Part shown: piece by piece, positions 8,216 to 18,176 of the stretch
Position numbering within the stretch: position 1 is the stretch's first letter
Layout: each line of letters starts with the position of its first letter
From: Corynebacterium crudilactis
Lineage (GTDB): Bacteria; Actinomycetota; Actinomycetes; Mycobacteriales; Mycobacteriaceae
Length of the DNA: 64,000 nucleotides
Assembly (NCBI RefSeq): GCF_001643015.1
Contig: NZ_CP015622.1
Coordinates: 2,679,358-2,743,357 of the forward strand
Direction: 5' to 3'
Translations under genes and position numbers: made by a program
The notes under the pieces: generated by a model
Databases searched by the model: none
The model's input: the letters and a program-made list of their open reading frames with translations, nothing else
Told to the model about the DNA's origin: nothing

Positions 8216-10697
8216 CAACTTCGAAGATCTCCATCCAGAATCCCCTGCAACAGAAGCAGTGGCATTTAATCCCTTCGATGACGACGATGATGAAGAAGAC
8301 GATAATCAAGGTTCACCTGCGACCTCTGCTGTAGCCTTCAATCCTTTCGATGACGATGACGAAGACGAAGATGATTTCCACGGCGATGGACTGGAATATC
8401 TGCTGCGTGACCTCGATAATCTACGTGCCACCCAAGGCCAGATGGTGGTGGAACAGCCTGTCGTAGAAGACAGTGTCGGTTCGGAATCAGCAAATACAGA
8501 AACTACTGCGGCAACACTGCGGCCCCGCCAAGAGGTGGACCCAAGTGAGAGGAGTCGTCGACAAGCAATCTCCCTGTTCCGTGAACGGCGCCGAATTCGG
8601 CGCCAATCTCGCGTGGTTGCTGATGGCATGGTCGAACTGCCTTTCATCACGCCGACCCCCGAAGATGAGCTGCTCATCGACCCAGAGAAAAAGCGGAAAC
8701 CTGGCGTACATCTCCCCCAGCTAGAAGCCGGCGATATCGTTGCCGAACAATATGAAGTACTCGGTGTCATCGCACACGGCGGCATGGGTTGGATTTATCT
8801 CGCCAATGACCGCAATGTGTCCGGCCGCATCGTGGTGCTCAAAGGCATGATGGGGCAAACTTCGATCCAAGATCAAGGCACCGCCGAAGCCGAACGCGAA
8901 TTCCTCGCAGATATCACGCACCCAGGCATCGTGAAAGCCTATAACTTTATCGACGATCCGCGTGTTCCTGGCGGCTTCATCGTGATGGAATACGTCAATG
9001 GCCCCTCCCTGCGCGATCGCTGCAAAGCACAACCCGATGGAGTGCTCCGAGTAGATCTAGCCATTGGCTATATTTTGGAATTACTCCCAGCCATGGACTA
9101 CCTGCACCAACGCGGTGTGGTTTATAACGACCTCAAACCAGAAAACGTTATCGCCACCGAAGACCAAGTAAAACTCATTGACCTCGGCGCAGTCACCGGT
9201 ATGGGAGCCTTTGGCTATATTTACGGCACAAAAGGCTTCCAAGCACCCGAAGTATCCACCGAAGGCCCCTCCATAGCCTCCGATATTTTCACCATCGGCC
9301 GCACCCTGGCTGCATTAACTCTGCAGCTCCCCGTAGAAGACGGCATCTTCGCACCGGGTATCCCCTCCCCGAAGAATTCTCCGCTGCTGCGCAGACACCT
9401 ATCGTTTTATCGTTTGCTACAGTGTGCAACCGCGGAGGATCCAAAACAAAGATTTAGAAATGTCGGCGAACTACGCACCCAGCTTTATGGTGTGCTCCGC
9501 GAGATTCTGGCTGTGCGCGATGGTAAACAATTCCCGCACCAGCATTCTCTGTTTTCTCCTCAGCGAAGCACTTTTGGCACCAAACACCTGGTGTTTCGCA
9601 CAGACCGCATCATCGATGGCATCGACCGCCAAGCACGTATCACGGCACCTGAAATTGTTTCTGCGCTGCCAGTTCCGCTCATCGATCGCACCGACCCCGG
9701 TGCACGTATGCTTTCTGGTTCCTCCTATGCAGAACCTTCAGAAACCTTGGAAACCCTGCGCACTGCCATGGAAGATGAGAAATACCGCGAGTCCATTGAA
9801 ATTCCCCTCGGTGTTGTTCGTGCCCTCCTAGATCTTGGTTTCACCACCGAAGCGCGCCAATGGTTAGAGACCTTGGAAGAACGCATCGGCGATGATTGGC
9901 GCCACCAGTGGTTCTCTGGAATTACATATTTACTACTCGATGACTACGCAACAGCCCAGATATTTTTCAACACTGTACTCACCATCTTGCCTGGTGAAGC
10001 TGCCCCAAAGCTTGCTTTAGCAGCTGTCGATGAGCTAATTTTGCAGCACATGGGACTAGATGCAACTGCATTTCTCACTCCCGAAATCGTCGCAGCCACT
10101 GCCACTCTGAGCCAAGATTTCGAAGAGTTAGACGCCTCTGCTTTCGAAGCTCTCAGCGATACGTGGTCACATATTTCCAGTGATCCCCAGGTAGTACGTT
10201 TCCACTCGCTACGCCTCTACGCACTGGTGTGGGCAACAAACCCCACCACTGTGTCCTCTGCTTTTGGGTTAGCACGCCAACTGATGGCCGAAAACCAAGT
10301 GGAACTTGCCGTGCAGGCTTTAGACAAATTATCACAGTCCTCCACGCACTATCGCATGGCAAATTTGACCACTATCTTATTGTTGGTTAGCTCCAATTTG
10401 AGTGAATCACGGATCCGCAGAGCTGCTCGTCGCCTCTCTGAAATTCCCACTAATGAACCGCGGTTCAACCAAATCAAAATTGCCATTATGTCCGCTGGTC
10501 TCAGTTGGCTTCGAGAAAGCAACCTTAAAGCTTCTGCCTCTGCCAACCCACTCTTTGAGTTTCCTTTTTCCCAGCGTGGTCTACGCACTGGCATCTCTGA
10601 AGCTCTACGCATTCAGGCACGTTCTGCACCATTTCCACACCACCGTTATGCACTGGTGGATATGGCAAATGCCGTCCGTCCGCTGAGCTGGTTCTAG
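8202..10697 (+). CDS. pknG: Serine/threonine protein kinase PknG
   Basis: Soluble kinase that phosphorylates OdhI and so relieves inhibition of 2-oxoglutarate dehydrogenase. The 831 residues read: an acidic N-terminus with two copies of the motif SPATxAVAFNPFDDDD (residues 14-29 and 38-53), a basic linker, the kinase domain and a C-terminal TPR region. The kinase domain, about residues 180-430, has glycine loop HGGMGW, Lys214 in VVLKGM, catalytic Asp310 in YNDLKPEN and DLG at 327. No CxxCG pairs occur, so the rubredoxin domain of mycobacterial PknG is absent. I chose the ATG at 8202, overlapping glnH by 14 bases; the acidic repeat begins soon after. The kinase assignment is firm, and OdhI as target is inherited knowledge. 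Confidence 0.94.
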   Translation: MTNDNNFEDLHPESPATEAVAFNPFDDDDDEEDDNQGSPATSAVAFNPFDDDDEDEDDFHGDGLEYLLRDLDNLRATQGQMVVEQPVVEDSVGSESANTETTAATLRPRQEVDPSERSRRQAISLFRERRRIRRQSRVVADGMVELPFITPTPEDELLIDPEKKRKPGVHLPQLEAGDIVAEQYEVLGVIAHGGMGWIYLANDRNVSGRIVVLKGMMGQTSIQDQGTAEAEREFLADITHPGIVKAYNFIDDPRVPGGFIVMEYVNGPSLRDRCKAQPDGVLRVDLAIGYILELLPAMDYLHQRGVVYNDLKPENVIATEDQVKLIDLGAVTGMGAFGYIYGTKGFQAPEVSTEGPSIASDIFTIGRTLAALTLQLPVEDGIFAPGIPSPKNSPLLRRHLSFYRLLQCATAEDPKQRFRNVGELRTQLYGVLREILAVRDGKQFPHQHSLFSPQRSTFGTKHLVFRTDRIIDGIDRQARITAPEIVSALPVPLIDRTDPGARMLSGSSYAEPSETLETLRTAMEDEKYRESIEIPLGVVRALLDLGFTTEARQWLETLEERIGDDWRHQWFSGITYLLLDDYATAQIFFNTVLTILPGEAAPKLALAAVDELILQHMGLDATAFLTPEIVAATATLSQDFEELDASAFEALSDTWSHISSDPQVVRFHSLRLYALVWATNPTTVSSAFGLARQLMAENQVELAVQALDKLSQSSTHYRMANLTTILLLVSSNLSESRIRRAARRLSEIPTNEPRFNQIKIAIMSAGLSWLRESNLKASASANPLFEFPFSQRGLRTGISEALRIQARSAPFPHHRYALVDMANAVRPLSWF

Positions 10698-10748
10698 CGC
10701 TTTCTGCAGGGTGGTGAATCACTACGCTTTGGCATATTGACCTTTATT

Positions 10749-10795
10749 AGGATTCACCATTTCTTCAGAGGTTGCCCGAAGAAATGGTGAATCCT
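10749..10795. repeat. Palindromic intergenic element, copy 1
   Basis: Two 18-base arms (10749-10766 and 10778-10795) are perfect inverted copies of AGGATTCACCATTTCTTC around an 11-base loop. The element lies between the convergent pknG and ackA. Neither strand has a T-run after it, so it is not a textbook intrinsic terminator, though the hairpin may stop or stabilise both transcripts. A diverged second copy with the same core lies at 29918-29967. Confidence 0.75.
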
Positions 10796-10819
10796 CACAG
10801 CCCCCCTCAGTGAGAGATG

Positions 10820-12013
10820 TTAAGCAAACTTCACGGCATACTGAGCAATGGCCAACTCTTCATTGGTCGGAATGACAAAAACTTTCACCTTTGAAGCATC
10901 GGTAGAAATCAATCGTGGACCATCATTTGGCAACGCATTGCGTTCTAGATCCAGTTCAATGCCGTATATCTCAAGTCCAGCCATGGCGTCCTCGCGAACG
11001 AACTGGGCATTTTCACCAACGCCAGCGGTAAACACGATGGTATCTACTCTGCCAAGAGCCACCATGTAAGCACCCAAATAGCGACGCAGCTGGTGGATAT
11101 AAACGTTATATGCTGACCACGCATCTTGGTCATTATTGTCAATCATTTCCCGCAGTTCACGGAAATCATTAACTCCAGAAAGCCCCTTTATACCGGACTT
11201 CTTGTTCAAAAGATTATCGATCTCATCAATGCTCATCCCTGCAGTACGAGAAAGGTGGAACACGATGCCTGGATCAATATCACCACTTCGAGTGCCCATG
11301 ACCAGTCCAGCCAACGGGGTCATGCCCATGGAGGTATCCACAGCACGACCACCTTGGACTGCAGCCATCGAAGCGCCATTGCCCAAGTGGAAGGTGATCG
11401 TGTTGATATCTTCGGTTGGCTTATCCAGAATCTCCACCACGCGCTTGGACACAAATTCATGTGAGGTGCCGTGGAAACCATAACGCCTAATGCCGTGCTC
11501 AGCTGCAACATCCTTATTGATGGCATACAGGGCAGCAGCAGGTGGAAGCGAGTGGAAGAAACCAGTATCAAACACTGCCACGTGAGGAACATCCGGCAGA
11601 ATTTTGCGAGCTACTTCAATGCCATCCACATTGGCTGGGTTATGAAGTGGTGCAAGTGGAATCAGATCACGGATCATCTCGAGGACTTCATCAGTGATCA
11701 ATTCTGGCGCAGAGAACAAGATGCCACCATGAACAACGCGGTGTCCAACAGCAGTGATATCTAACTGAGAAGGTCCGCAATTATGCTGATCCATGAGTCC
11801 AAAGGCGAGATTTAGGCCCTCTGAGTGATCCGAGATCGGTGTATCGAGGGTGAATTTCTCTCCCTCAACCTTGAGTACAATTCGGCCGTTTGCTTCACCG
11901 ATTTGCTCCACGAGACCAGAAACAAAAGGCTCATCAGTAGCTGAGTTTTCTGGGTTTACCAGCTGAAACTTAATGGAGGAGGAACCGGAATTTAGTACGA
12001 GCGCCAATGCCAT
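10820..12013 (-). CDS. ackA: Acetate kinase
   Basis: ATP-dependent interconversion of acetate and acetyl phosphate, the second step of acetate overflow and the first of acetate use with Pta. The 397 residues carry the family landmarks: [11 protein letters not shown] at the N-terminus, [28 protein letters not shown] and GxGENA in the last third. Length is normal. Its ATG overlaps the pta stop by one base (TAATG at 12011-12015), so translation is coupled and pta-ackA form one operon. It should follow the pta promoter, which carries a RamB-like site. Confidence 0.97.
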   Translation of the reverse strand: MALALVLNSGSSSIKFQLVNPENSATDEPFVSGLVEQIGEANGRIVLKVEGEKFTLDTPISDHSEGLNLAFGLMDQHNCGPSQLDITAVGHRVVHGGILFSAPELITDEVLEMIRDLIPLAPLHNPANVDGIEVARKILPDVPHVAVFDTGFFHSLPPAAALYAINKDVAAEHGIRRYGFHGTSHEFVSKRVVEILDKPTEDINTITFHLGNGASMAAVQGGRAVDTSMGMTPLAGLVMGTRSGDIDPGIVFHLSRTAGMSIDEIDNLLNKKSGIKGLSGVNDFRELREMIDNNDQDAWSAYNVYIHQLRRYLGAYMVALGRVDTIVFTAGVGENAQFVREDAMAGLEIYGIELDLERNALPNDGPRLISTDASKVKVFVIPTNEELAIAQYAVKFA

Positions 12014-13398
12014 TAGTTGCGACCTCCTGCTTGAATAGCGGTAATAGCCACGGTGTTGACGATGTCTGGAACTGTCGCACCGCGAGAAAGGTCATTGACT
12101 GGCTTGTTCAGACCCTGCAGGATCGGACCAACTGCCAATGCATGACCTGTGCGCTGGGCAGTTTTGTAGCCAATGTTTCCGGCTTCCAAGTCTGGGAAAA
12201 TAAACACATTGGCCTGGCCGGCAACGTTGGAATCCGGCATTTTCTTCCGCGCAACACCTGGATCAACGGCAGCATCAAATTGTAGAGGTCCGTCCACGCA
12301 AAGCTCTGGATTCAGGCGACGTGCCTCCGCAAGCGCATCAATGGCGCGATCAACGTCTGGTCCACCACCAGAATTACCTGTGGAGTAGGACAAAATTGCC
12401 ACGCGAGGATCAATGCCAAATTGTGCTGCAGTCTGTGCGGACACCACAGCAATCTCACCCAGCTGTGCTGCGGTTGGGTTCGGGTTCACAGCGCAATCGC
12501 CAAAAGCCCATAGGCGACCACGCAACACCATGAGGAAAATCGATGATACTACTGATGCCTCTGGCACAGTTTTAATGATCTGGAAGCTTGGCTTGATGGT
12601 GTGTGCAGTTGTGTTTGCCGCACCGGACACCATTCCATCGGCGTCACCGTTGTGCACCATCATGGTGCCGAAATAGGAGATATCCTTCATGGTTTCGCGA
12701 GCTTGATCAAGGGTGATGCCCTTTGATTTACGCAGCTCAGCGAATTGTTTTGCAAACTCTTCCAAACGTGGATCGGTGAGAGGGTTGACCAGGTATGCAG
12801 TGTTAAGGTGCAAACCTAGCTCTGTGGCACGCTCCCGAATTTTTGTAGGATCACCCAAAATGGTGATCTCACAAATACCTTGCTCCAGCAACTGGTGAGC
12901 TGCCATCAGAATGCGATCATCCTCGCCTTCTGGCAACACAATATGTGACTGCTCTGTTTGTGCGCGCTTGAGCAACCAATTTTCAAAGAGCTCCGCGCTC
13001 ATAACTGGTTCAAGGTTTCCGTGGTTGTGGACAGCCTTGCGCAGCTTATCTGGCATTGGTTCCTGCTCCGCGGTAAACGCAGCGACGACAACTGCGCCAG
13101 CATCATTTACCTGGGTACGAGCCAAAGCAACATGCTTACCCTGCTTATCCACAAGCAGCAGCACGGGAACACCAAGTGCTGCAGCCACTTGGGCGTCAAA
13201 GTAGGTATTGCCCGCACCGATGATGAGAGCTGGTCCCTCAGCCAGGAGGTCTGCCGAAAGAACCTTGGATACTTCTAGTTCTTCATTTGGCAGGTTAATG
13301 AGTCGAACGCCAAGGTCCGCTGCAACTTCTTCCAAATTAAATCCATCGAAGTTGCGATTAACCGTGGTGATCAGAGCTGAGGTCGGTGTGACAGACAT
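12013..13398 (-). CDS. pta: Phosphate acetyltransferase
   Basis: Converts acetyl-CoA and phosphate to acetyl phosphate and CoA. The 461 residues split into an N-terminal region of about 130 residues and the C-terminal PTA/PTB catalytic domain, which starts near [15 protein letters not shown]. Conserved stretches there include [27 protein letters not shown] and [15 protein letters not shown]. This is the shorter form seen in corynebacteria, unlike the roughly 700-residue enterobacterial enzyme. The ATG at 13398 has AAAGG upstream. First gene of pta-ackA, behind a 519-base region. Confidence 0.97.
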   Translation of the reverse strand: MSVTPTSALITTVNRNFDGFNLEEVAADLGVRLINLPNEELEVSKVLSADLLAEGPALIIGAGNTYFDAQVAAALGVPVLLLVDKQGKHVALARTQVNDAGAVVVAAFTAEQEPMPDKLRKAVHNHGNLEPVMSAELFENWLLKRAQTEQSHIVLPEGEDDRILMAAHQLLEQGICEITILGDPTKIRERATELGLHLNTAYLVNPLTDPRLEEFAKQFAELRKSKGITLDQARETMKDISYFGTMMVHNGDADGMVSGAANTTAHTIKPSFQIIKTVPEASVVSSIFLMVLRGRLWAFGDCAVNPNPTAAQLGEIAVVSAQTAAQFGIDPRVAILSYSTGNSGGGPDVDRAIDALAEARRLNPELCVDGPLQFDAAVDPGVARKKMPDSNVAGQANVFIFPDLEAGNIGYKTAQRTGHALAVGPILQGLNKPVNDLSRGATVPDIVNTVAITAIQAGGRN

Positions 13399-13917
13399 AC
13401 ATCGCCTTTCTAGTTTCAGCCTGAACCCTCACATTAATGACATTTCAGGCCTGTGCCTTCCGGCACTACTGAGGGGAAGTTGTGATTTCCTACATAGTTT
13501 AGCGTCCGTCCGCCTTGCGTACAGCCCGCTTTGCAAAGAATTATTTTGTAATTTTAAAACTACATGCAATTCTCCACTTTGAGCTGCACAAATGCCCATT
13601 ACCTTGGAAAACAATACAGAACGGTTACAAGTTGCGAAGTATCCTTTGCAAAGTTTTTCCGGGCGCTTCACAACGCTCTCCCCCAGAAGAATGCGATGGA
13701 CAACAGAATGCATCGTGATAAATCTGACCCGGAATATACCCCCTGCGGTTCCCCGTCCGGCCTTTATTAGTCTGCACTAACCACGTATCATGGAGGGTTG
13801 ATAGTGGGCGTTTAGCAAGGGCTGTCAAAAGGTCTCCTGTTCCAGGTTGTCTTTTAGCAATCACTTCAATGTCCACCAAGGCCACATTTTAAACCCCTTT
13901 AAGGAATCGAACTGTCT
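13399..13917. other. Regulatory region between divergent pta-ackA and fprA
   Basis: No convincing gene lies in these 519 bases. It holds the promoters of both flanking transcription units. A RamB-like site sits at 13645-13657 and a partial copy of its core (TTTGCAAAG) at 13530-13538. A C-run of the RamA type (ACCCCCT) lies around 13740. In C. glutamicum pta-ackA is controlled by RamA and RamB in response to acetate, which fits these motifs. I could not place the start sites. Confidence 0.6.
13645..13657 (-). promoter_or_regulatory. Putative RamB binding site upstream of pta-ackA
   Basis: Read on the reverse strand, the bases are AAAACTTTGCAAA, which matches the RamB consensus I know (A/G-AACTTTGCAAA). 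It lies about 250 bases upstream of the pta start codon. RamB represses acetate genes in glucose-grown C. glutamicum. The match is visible; function here is inferred. Confidence 0.6.
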
Positions 13918-15285
13918 ATGTCTCGCCCTTTGCGTGTCGCCGTTGTCGGTGCAGGTCCAGCTGGAATCTACGCGTCTGATTTGTTGATGAAATCTGACAC
14001 TGAAGTGCAGATTGATCTCTTCGAACGCATGCCAGCACCTTTTGGTCTCATTCGTTATGGTGTCGCCCCTGATCACCCTCGCATCAAGGGCATTGTGAAA
14101 TCATTGCACAATGTCTTGGACAAGGAACAGCTACGTTTCTTGGGCAATATTGAGATCGGAAAAGACGTCACTGTAGAAGAACTCCGCGAGTTCTACGATG
14201 CAATTGTCTTTTCCACTGGCGCTACCGGTGACCAGGATCTTCGTGTTCCAGGCTCTAATTTGGAAGGTTCTTGGGGCGCGGGTGAATTCGTCGGATTCTA
14301 CGACGGAAACCCTAATTTTGAGCGCAGCTGGGACCTTTCTGCAGAAAAAGTTGCTGTCGTTGGTGTTGGTAACGTGGCTTTGGATGTTGCGCGCATTCTT
14401 GCCAAGACCGGCGATGAACTGCTGGTCACCGAGATCCCAGACAATGTTTATGAAAGCCTGGCTAAGAATAATGCCAAGGAAGTTCATGTTTTCGGTCGCC
14501 GTGGGCCAGCTCAAGCTAAGTTCACTCCAATGGAGCTGAAGGAACTTGATCACTCCGAAACTATTGAAGTGATCGTTAATCCTGAAGATATCGATTACGA
14601 TGCCGCTTCAGAAACTGCACGCCGCGAATCCAAGTCGCAGGATCTGGTATGCCAGACATTGGAAAACTACGCGATGCGTGAACCTAAGGGCGCACCGCAT
14701 AAGTTATTCATCCACTTCTTTGAATCTCCAGTAGAAATTCTCGGCGAAGACGGCAAGGTCGTGGGCATCAAGACTGAGCGCACTCAGCTGGATGGCAAGG
14801 GTGGAGTGACTGGCACTGGCAAGTTCACTACCTGGGATGTGCAGTCTGTCTACCGTGCAGTGGGTTACCGCTCTGATGCAATTGAAGGCGTACCTTTCGA
14901 TGCTGAACGTGCAGTTATCCCGAACGATGGCGGACATATCCTCGACCCAGAAGTTGGCGCTCCTGTCTCTGGACTTTATGCCACTGGCTGGATCAAGCGT
15001 GGCCCAATTGGTCTGATCGGTAATACCAAGTCCGATGCCAAGGAAACCACTGAGATGCTGCTCGCTGATTATGCAGCCGGTTCCCTTAACGCAGCAGCAA
15101 AGCCAGAGCTAGATGCCATCACTGATTTCTTGGATGAGCGCAAAGTTGCTTTCACCACGTGGGAAGGTTGGCACTTGCTAGATGCCGCTGAGCGCGCTTT
15201 GGGTGAGCCTGAAGGCCGCGAGCGTAAGAAGATCGTGGAGTGGAATGACATGGTGAGCCACGCACGTCCTGAATACGACATCTAA
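13918..15285 (+). CDS. fprA: Ferredoxin/flavodoxin-NADP+ reductase, adrenodoxin-reductase type
   Basis: FAD enzyme that moves electrons between NADPH and ferredoxin-like partners. The 455 residues begin with the FAD-binding GxGxxG motif in VVGAGPAGIYASDLL. The NADP-binding motif is VAVVGVGNVALDVARIL near residue 150, and the family's C-terminal ATGWIKRGPIGLIGNTKSDA is present. Length is typical of the FprA group found in mycobacteria and corynebacteria. The start at 13918 has AAGGA upstream. A strong terminator follows at 15300. Its physiological electron partner is not shown by the context. Confidence 0.93.
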   Translation: MSRPLRVAVVGAGPAGIYASDLLMKSDTEVQIDLFERMPAPFGLIRYGVAPDHPRIKGIVKSLHNVLDKEQLRFLGNIEIGKDVTVEELREFYDAIVFSTGATGDQDLRVPGSNLEGSWGAGEFVGFYDGNPNFERSWDLSAEKVAVVGVGNVALDVARILAKTGDELLVTEIPDNVYESLAKNNAKEVHVFGRRGPAQAKFTPMELKELDHSETIEVIVNPEDIDYDAASETARRESKSQDLVCQTLENYAMREPKGAPHKLFIHFFESPVEILGEDGKVVGIKTERTQLDGKGGVTGTGKFTTWDVQSVYRAVGYRSDAIEGVPFDAERAVIPNDGGHILDPEVGAPVSGLYATGWIKRGPIGLIGNTKSDAKETTEMLLADYAAGSLNAAAKPELDAITDFLDERKVAFTTWEGWHLLDAAERALGEPEGRERKKIVEWNDMVSHARPEYDI

Positions 15286-15299
15286 ATTCACTAGCTAGC

Positions 15300-15334
15300 G
15301 GGGGCTGTTTTCAGGTCATAAACAGCCCCCTTTC
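15300..15334 (+). terminator. Intrinsic terminator of fprA
   Basis: An 11-base perfect stem, GGGGGCTGTTT and AAACAGCCCCC, with a 9-base loop, followed by TTTCG. It begins 15 bases after the fprA stop. Confidence 0.85.
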
Positions 15335-15402
15335 GTGGGTTCTACTGATGAATATCGGGTGAATGCTCAAGCGTTAACCATCACGGTGTCGGGTTGCCAG
15401 GC

Positions 15403-15408
15403 TAGTCT
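15403..15408 (+). promoter_or_regulatory. -10 element for a probable leaderless transcript
   Basis: TAGTCT ends seven bases before the ATG at 15416, and no ribosome-binding sequence lies between. That spacing places transcription initiation at or next to the start codon. Leaderless mRNAs are common in corynebacteria. The -35 region is weak. Confidence 0.45.
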
Positions 15409-15415
15409 TTAGATC

Positions 15416-15964
15416 ATGACCCGATACTTTGCAGTTTCCAATCTTCAGGAATTAGGCTCCCTCGAAGTCCACAAATTGTACAAACTTCGCGTAGACATTT
15501 TTGTCCACGAGCAGCAAACTCCTTACGCGGAAATCGATGACACCGATGCCAACCCAACCACCAATCACATCTTGGTGTGGGAGCGCACAGAGGTCGCTCC
15601 ATCAATGCTTATCGGCTGCGCGCGCCTAGCACCGACCACCGTTGCCGAATTGAAGTCGTATACCGGCCAAGAAATTTCGCTTAACGACGCCACCCCGCTC
15701 TCACAACTCGGCCGCATAGCGGTCGTTAAGGAAGAGCGCGGATCAGGGCTTTCAGCTGAGCTGATGACCAATGCGCTTCGCCTCGCTTTTGAACAATACC
15801 CAGACCGCGATGTCGTGTTGACCGCCCAGCAGCCTTTGACAGATTTCTATGCAGGATACGGCTTCGAAGTATGCGGTGAACAGTACCTTGATTCCGGAGT
15901 TGCCCACGTGCCAATGGTGCTTCAGTCTGCTGGTCTAGAAAAGTACTCAGGACTCAACGCCTAG
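15416..15964 (+). CDS. GNAT acetyltransferase, ElaA-like
   Basis: Predicted N-acetyltransferase using acetyl-CoA. The 182 residues show the ElaA family pattern LYKLRVDIFVHEQQTPYAE followed by IDDTD, then LGRIAVVKEERGSGLSAELM, the acetyl-CoA-binding loop, and FYAGYGFEVCGEQYLDSGVAHVPM near the C-terminus. The substrate is unknown. It follows the fprA terminator and appears to have its own promoter with a leaderless start. The 3' end overlaps the convergent lipoprotein gene by 18 bases. Confidence 0.85.
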   Translation: MTRYFAVSNLQELGSLEVHKLYKLRVDIFVHEQQTPYAEIDDTDANPTTNHILVWERTEVAPSMLIGCARLAPTTVAELKSYTGQEISLNDATPLSQLGRIAVVKEERGSGLSAELMTNALRLAFEQYPDRDVVLTAQQPLTDFYAGYGFEVCGEQYLDSGVAHVPMVLQSAGLEKYSGLNA

Positions 15965-16960
15965 CCCATAGGCATTCAAGCCCACCCATAATTCCTCGCC
16001 ACTCGCCGTGCTAAAGCGCACCCGATTGCCGTCATGGTGAACGGCGAGGGAGGCGTCGAGAAGCGAATTCGGAGCCTCAATGGGCTGCCGGCCGCGGAAA
16101 TAATCCAGGCCCGGGTTGCCAACTTGGGAGCCCACTACTTCAATATGTCCATCACTGAGCTTAAGATGAAGCAGATTATTACCATCATCCCAGCCTTGTC
16201 GGCTTAAGCTTTGGCACCAAAAATCTTCAGATCCAGGCGTCTCGAAAAAGCACGACATGACATTACCATCAGCGAAATGGAACTCCGCAACACTTGATAA
16301 TGACTGGTACAGACCATATTCAGTGCTAAATACTTCGGCTTTTTGCTCCGGGGAAAGCATCGTGAGCCCCGCACCATCGATGCGGAACGTTTCGTTGGTG
16401 GCATATTTGGTGCAGGCGATCGCATCCGCAGTATCTGCGAAACATCCCATCGTGTGCAGATCAAGATAAGTTCCAGGCTCTAGTGGCGTGTAGGTTTCCG
16501 GCGTGGAATGCGGAGCCGTTGCGCTTAAATCACTAAAAGTTTCACCACTATCTACTGCCACATAATTTGCGCCGAATGCGCATCCTCCCTGTGCAAAGCC
16601 TAAACGCCAATCAAGAGACGGTTCTCTGTTGAACGGAGCATCTTGTTCAAGAGGGCGGAATTCACACGTGATCGCACCATCAGCCGAAGCGAAACTCACC
16701 TGCCCTTCTTCTGAGTTCGCACTCTGATAATTCTTCAGGTCTTGGCGAAGATAGCGCGGCGTAAGATCAGTAGCTAGAGGAAGCTCAGTGGTTGTTTCCG
16801 CTGCACTACTCGTGGTCTTAGAGGTGGTGGGCGGTGTGACTACTGTTTCTGTCACTGTTTCCGTTGGCTGAGATTCTAACGGGGTATCTGGCGAAGTTTC
16901 TGCGCAGGCAACCAGTGAAAAAGCCAAGATTGAGATAATCGCTAACCGTCGAATTTTCAT
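15947..16960 (-). CDS. Secreted lipoprotein, coryneform family, paralogue A
   Basis: I do not recognise a functional domain. The 337 residues begin MKIRRLAIISILAFSLVAC, a lipoprotein signal with lipobox LVAC and Cys19. A Thr/Ser/Pro-rich linker of about 45 residues follows, then a globular region with six or more Cys, including TMGCFAD and AIACTKYA, which look like disulfide pairs. The neighbour at 16975 has the same layout (lipobox, linker, MGC, spaced Cys), so the two are tandem paralogues 14 bases apart. AAGGAG precedes the ATG. Expected location is the outer face of the cytoplasmic membrane. Confidence 0.8.
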   Translation of the reverse strand: MKIRRLAIISILAFSLVACAETSPDTPLESQPTETVTETVVTPPTTSKTTSSAAETTTELPLATDLTPRYLRQDLKNYQSANSEEGQVSFASADGAITCEFRPLEQDAPFNREPSLDWRLGFAQGGCAFGANYVAVDSGETFSDLSATAPHSTPETYTPLEPGTYLDLHTMGCFADTADAIACTKYATNETFRIDGAGLTMLSPEQKAEVFSTEYGLYQSLSSVAEFHFADGNVMSCFFETPGSEDFWCQSLSRQGWDDGNNLLHLKLSDGHIEVVGSQVGNPGLDYFRGRQPIEAPNSLLDASLAVHHDGNRVRFSTASGEELWVGLNAYGLGVES

Positions 16961-16974
16961 CGCTACTCCTTAAT

Positions 16975-17976
16975 TTAAGCTTCTCCTGCGCCAAATGAAT
17001 GTGTATCTGCCCAGAACTTATTCCCGTTGGGAGTCGTGAACGCGAGAGTATTGCCATCAAATTCTGCACTCACACCACTGGCTAAAAGATACGAGCCCGG
17101 TTGAAGGATTTGTTGTGATTCATAGATATTTGGCCCCGGATTGCTGGGATGAGCTCCAACAAACTCCGCATCACTTTGGCCTAGCTCCCAGCTCAAAGTG
17201 TTCGCTGGTCCTGTGCCATCTGTAGACTCCCAACCTGCAGGTTCACTGTTGAAACAGGAAAAACGCGATCCGAGGCTTTCACTGACGCAGCTCAAACTGG
17301 TTCCATCTAAAAACTCAAAAGTATTAATCCGAGACAGTGCCTGCACCTGCCCAGAGGTATTTGTGAGCTGTTTTACTACCTCAGCAGAGGTGATGTGGTG
17401 AAAGCCTTTCTCATTGAGGCTAAAGGCTTGATCTGAAGCAAAATCAAGGCACCCAAGTTCTGCCACAGTCGGCGCCCAACACCCCATATGGCCCAAATGC
17501 ACCATTTCGCCGATATCTAAAGTGGCTTGTGCTTGAGGGAGTTCATTCTGGGTATCAGCTAGCTCAGCAAAGTTGTCCTGCTCAGTTTCATCAGTGCTGA
17601 TCTTGATTTGCTCTTCACCAAAGTTACAAGAACCCACAGTTTCATCAACCTCAAACATTTTTTGCGCAAAATTGAACTTTCCTGAGGTTGCCTCAAAAAA
17701 GCACTGCGCAGTGGTGCCATCTCCCGTGCTAAACACAGCAGTTTCTTGATCAGTTATTCCGAGATCATAAGTATCCAGGCTGATGTGCATATAGTCAGAC
17801 GCAGCCTCAACGGGCTCTTCCATTTCGCTGCTGGTTACTGTTTGTGTCTCGGTGCTCGTGTTCATCGAAACAGCAATAGAAGTATCAGAGGCATCGGATG
17901 AGGTAGCCGAGCATCCCTGAAGCATAAGTAGCGCAACGGAAACAATCACAATAACTGAACGTGCTTGAGTATTCAT
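16975..17976 (-). CDS. Secreted lipoprotein, coryneform family, paralogue B
   Basis: No known domain recognised. The 333-residue protein starts MNTQARSVIVIVSVALLMLQGC, a lipoprotein signal with lipobox LQGC. A Ser/Thr/Glu-rich linker follows. The body shares with the downstream paralogue the order FSTGDGT, CFFEA, SCNFG, HMGCWAP, LGCLDFA and SNPGPNIYESQQ. I chose the ATG at 17976, because a seven-codon upstream extension from 17997 would push charged residues in front of the signal and the AGG site sits just before 17976. Function unknown; it is the first gene of a two-gene unit. Confidence 0.8.
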   Translation of the reverse strand: MNTQARSVIVIVSVALLMLQGCSATSSDASDTSIAVSMNTSTETQTVTSSEMEEPVEAASDYMHISLDTYDLGITDQETAVFSTGDGTTAQCFFEATSGKFNFAQKMFEVDETVGSCNFGEEQIKISTDETEQDNFAELADTQNELPQAQATLDIGEMVHLGHMGCWAPTVAELGCLDFASDQAFSLNEKGFHHITSAEVVKQLTNTSGQVQALSRINTFEFLDGTSLSCVSESLGSRFSCFNSEPAGWESTDGTGPANTLSWELGQSDAEFVGAHPSNPGPNIYESQQILQPGSYLLASGVSAEFDGNTLAFTTPNGNKFWADTHSFGAGEA

Positions 17977-18110
17977 GTTGAACCTGCCATCCCACAAGGT
18001 GTGTGAAGTTCACTTATTCCTCAAAGGTTAGTCTCCCACAAGCCTCATTAATACCCTCATAGAGAATTGTTATTGTCTCGTTAACGTGCACAGCAAGATT
18101 TTCATCAGAT

Positions 18111-18168
18111 CAGTCTCCAGCTGCCAAGAACTACTGAGAAGCAGCACATCTTGGCAGATGGGACTGAA
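18111..18168 (-). terminator. Hairpin downstream of the small membrane protein gene
   Basis: Arms containing CTGCCAAGA (18121-18129) and TCTTGGCAG (18149-18157) are extended outward by imperfect pairing of CAGTC with GACTG. It begins nine bases after the stop of the reverse-strand gene ending at 18177. There is no T-run, so termination is probable rather than certain. Confidence 0.5.
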
Positions 18169-18176
18169 AACATTAT

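Noticed and set aside
8202-8800. Possible rubredoxin motif in PknG as in mycobacteria
   Set aside because: No Cys pairs are present between the N-terminus and the kinase domain.
13481-13496. GlxR site upstream of pta
   Set aside because: TGTGATTTCCTACA keeps only the left half of the consensus; too weak to list.
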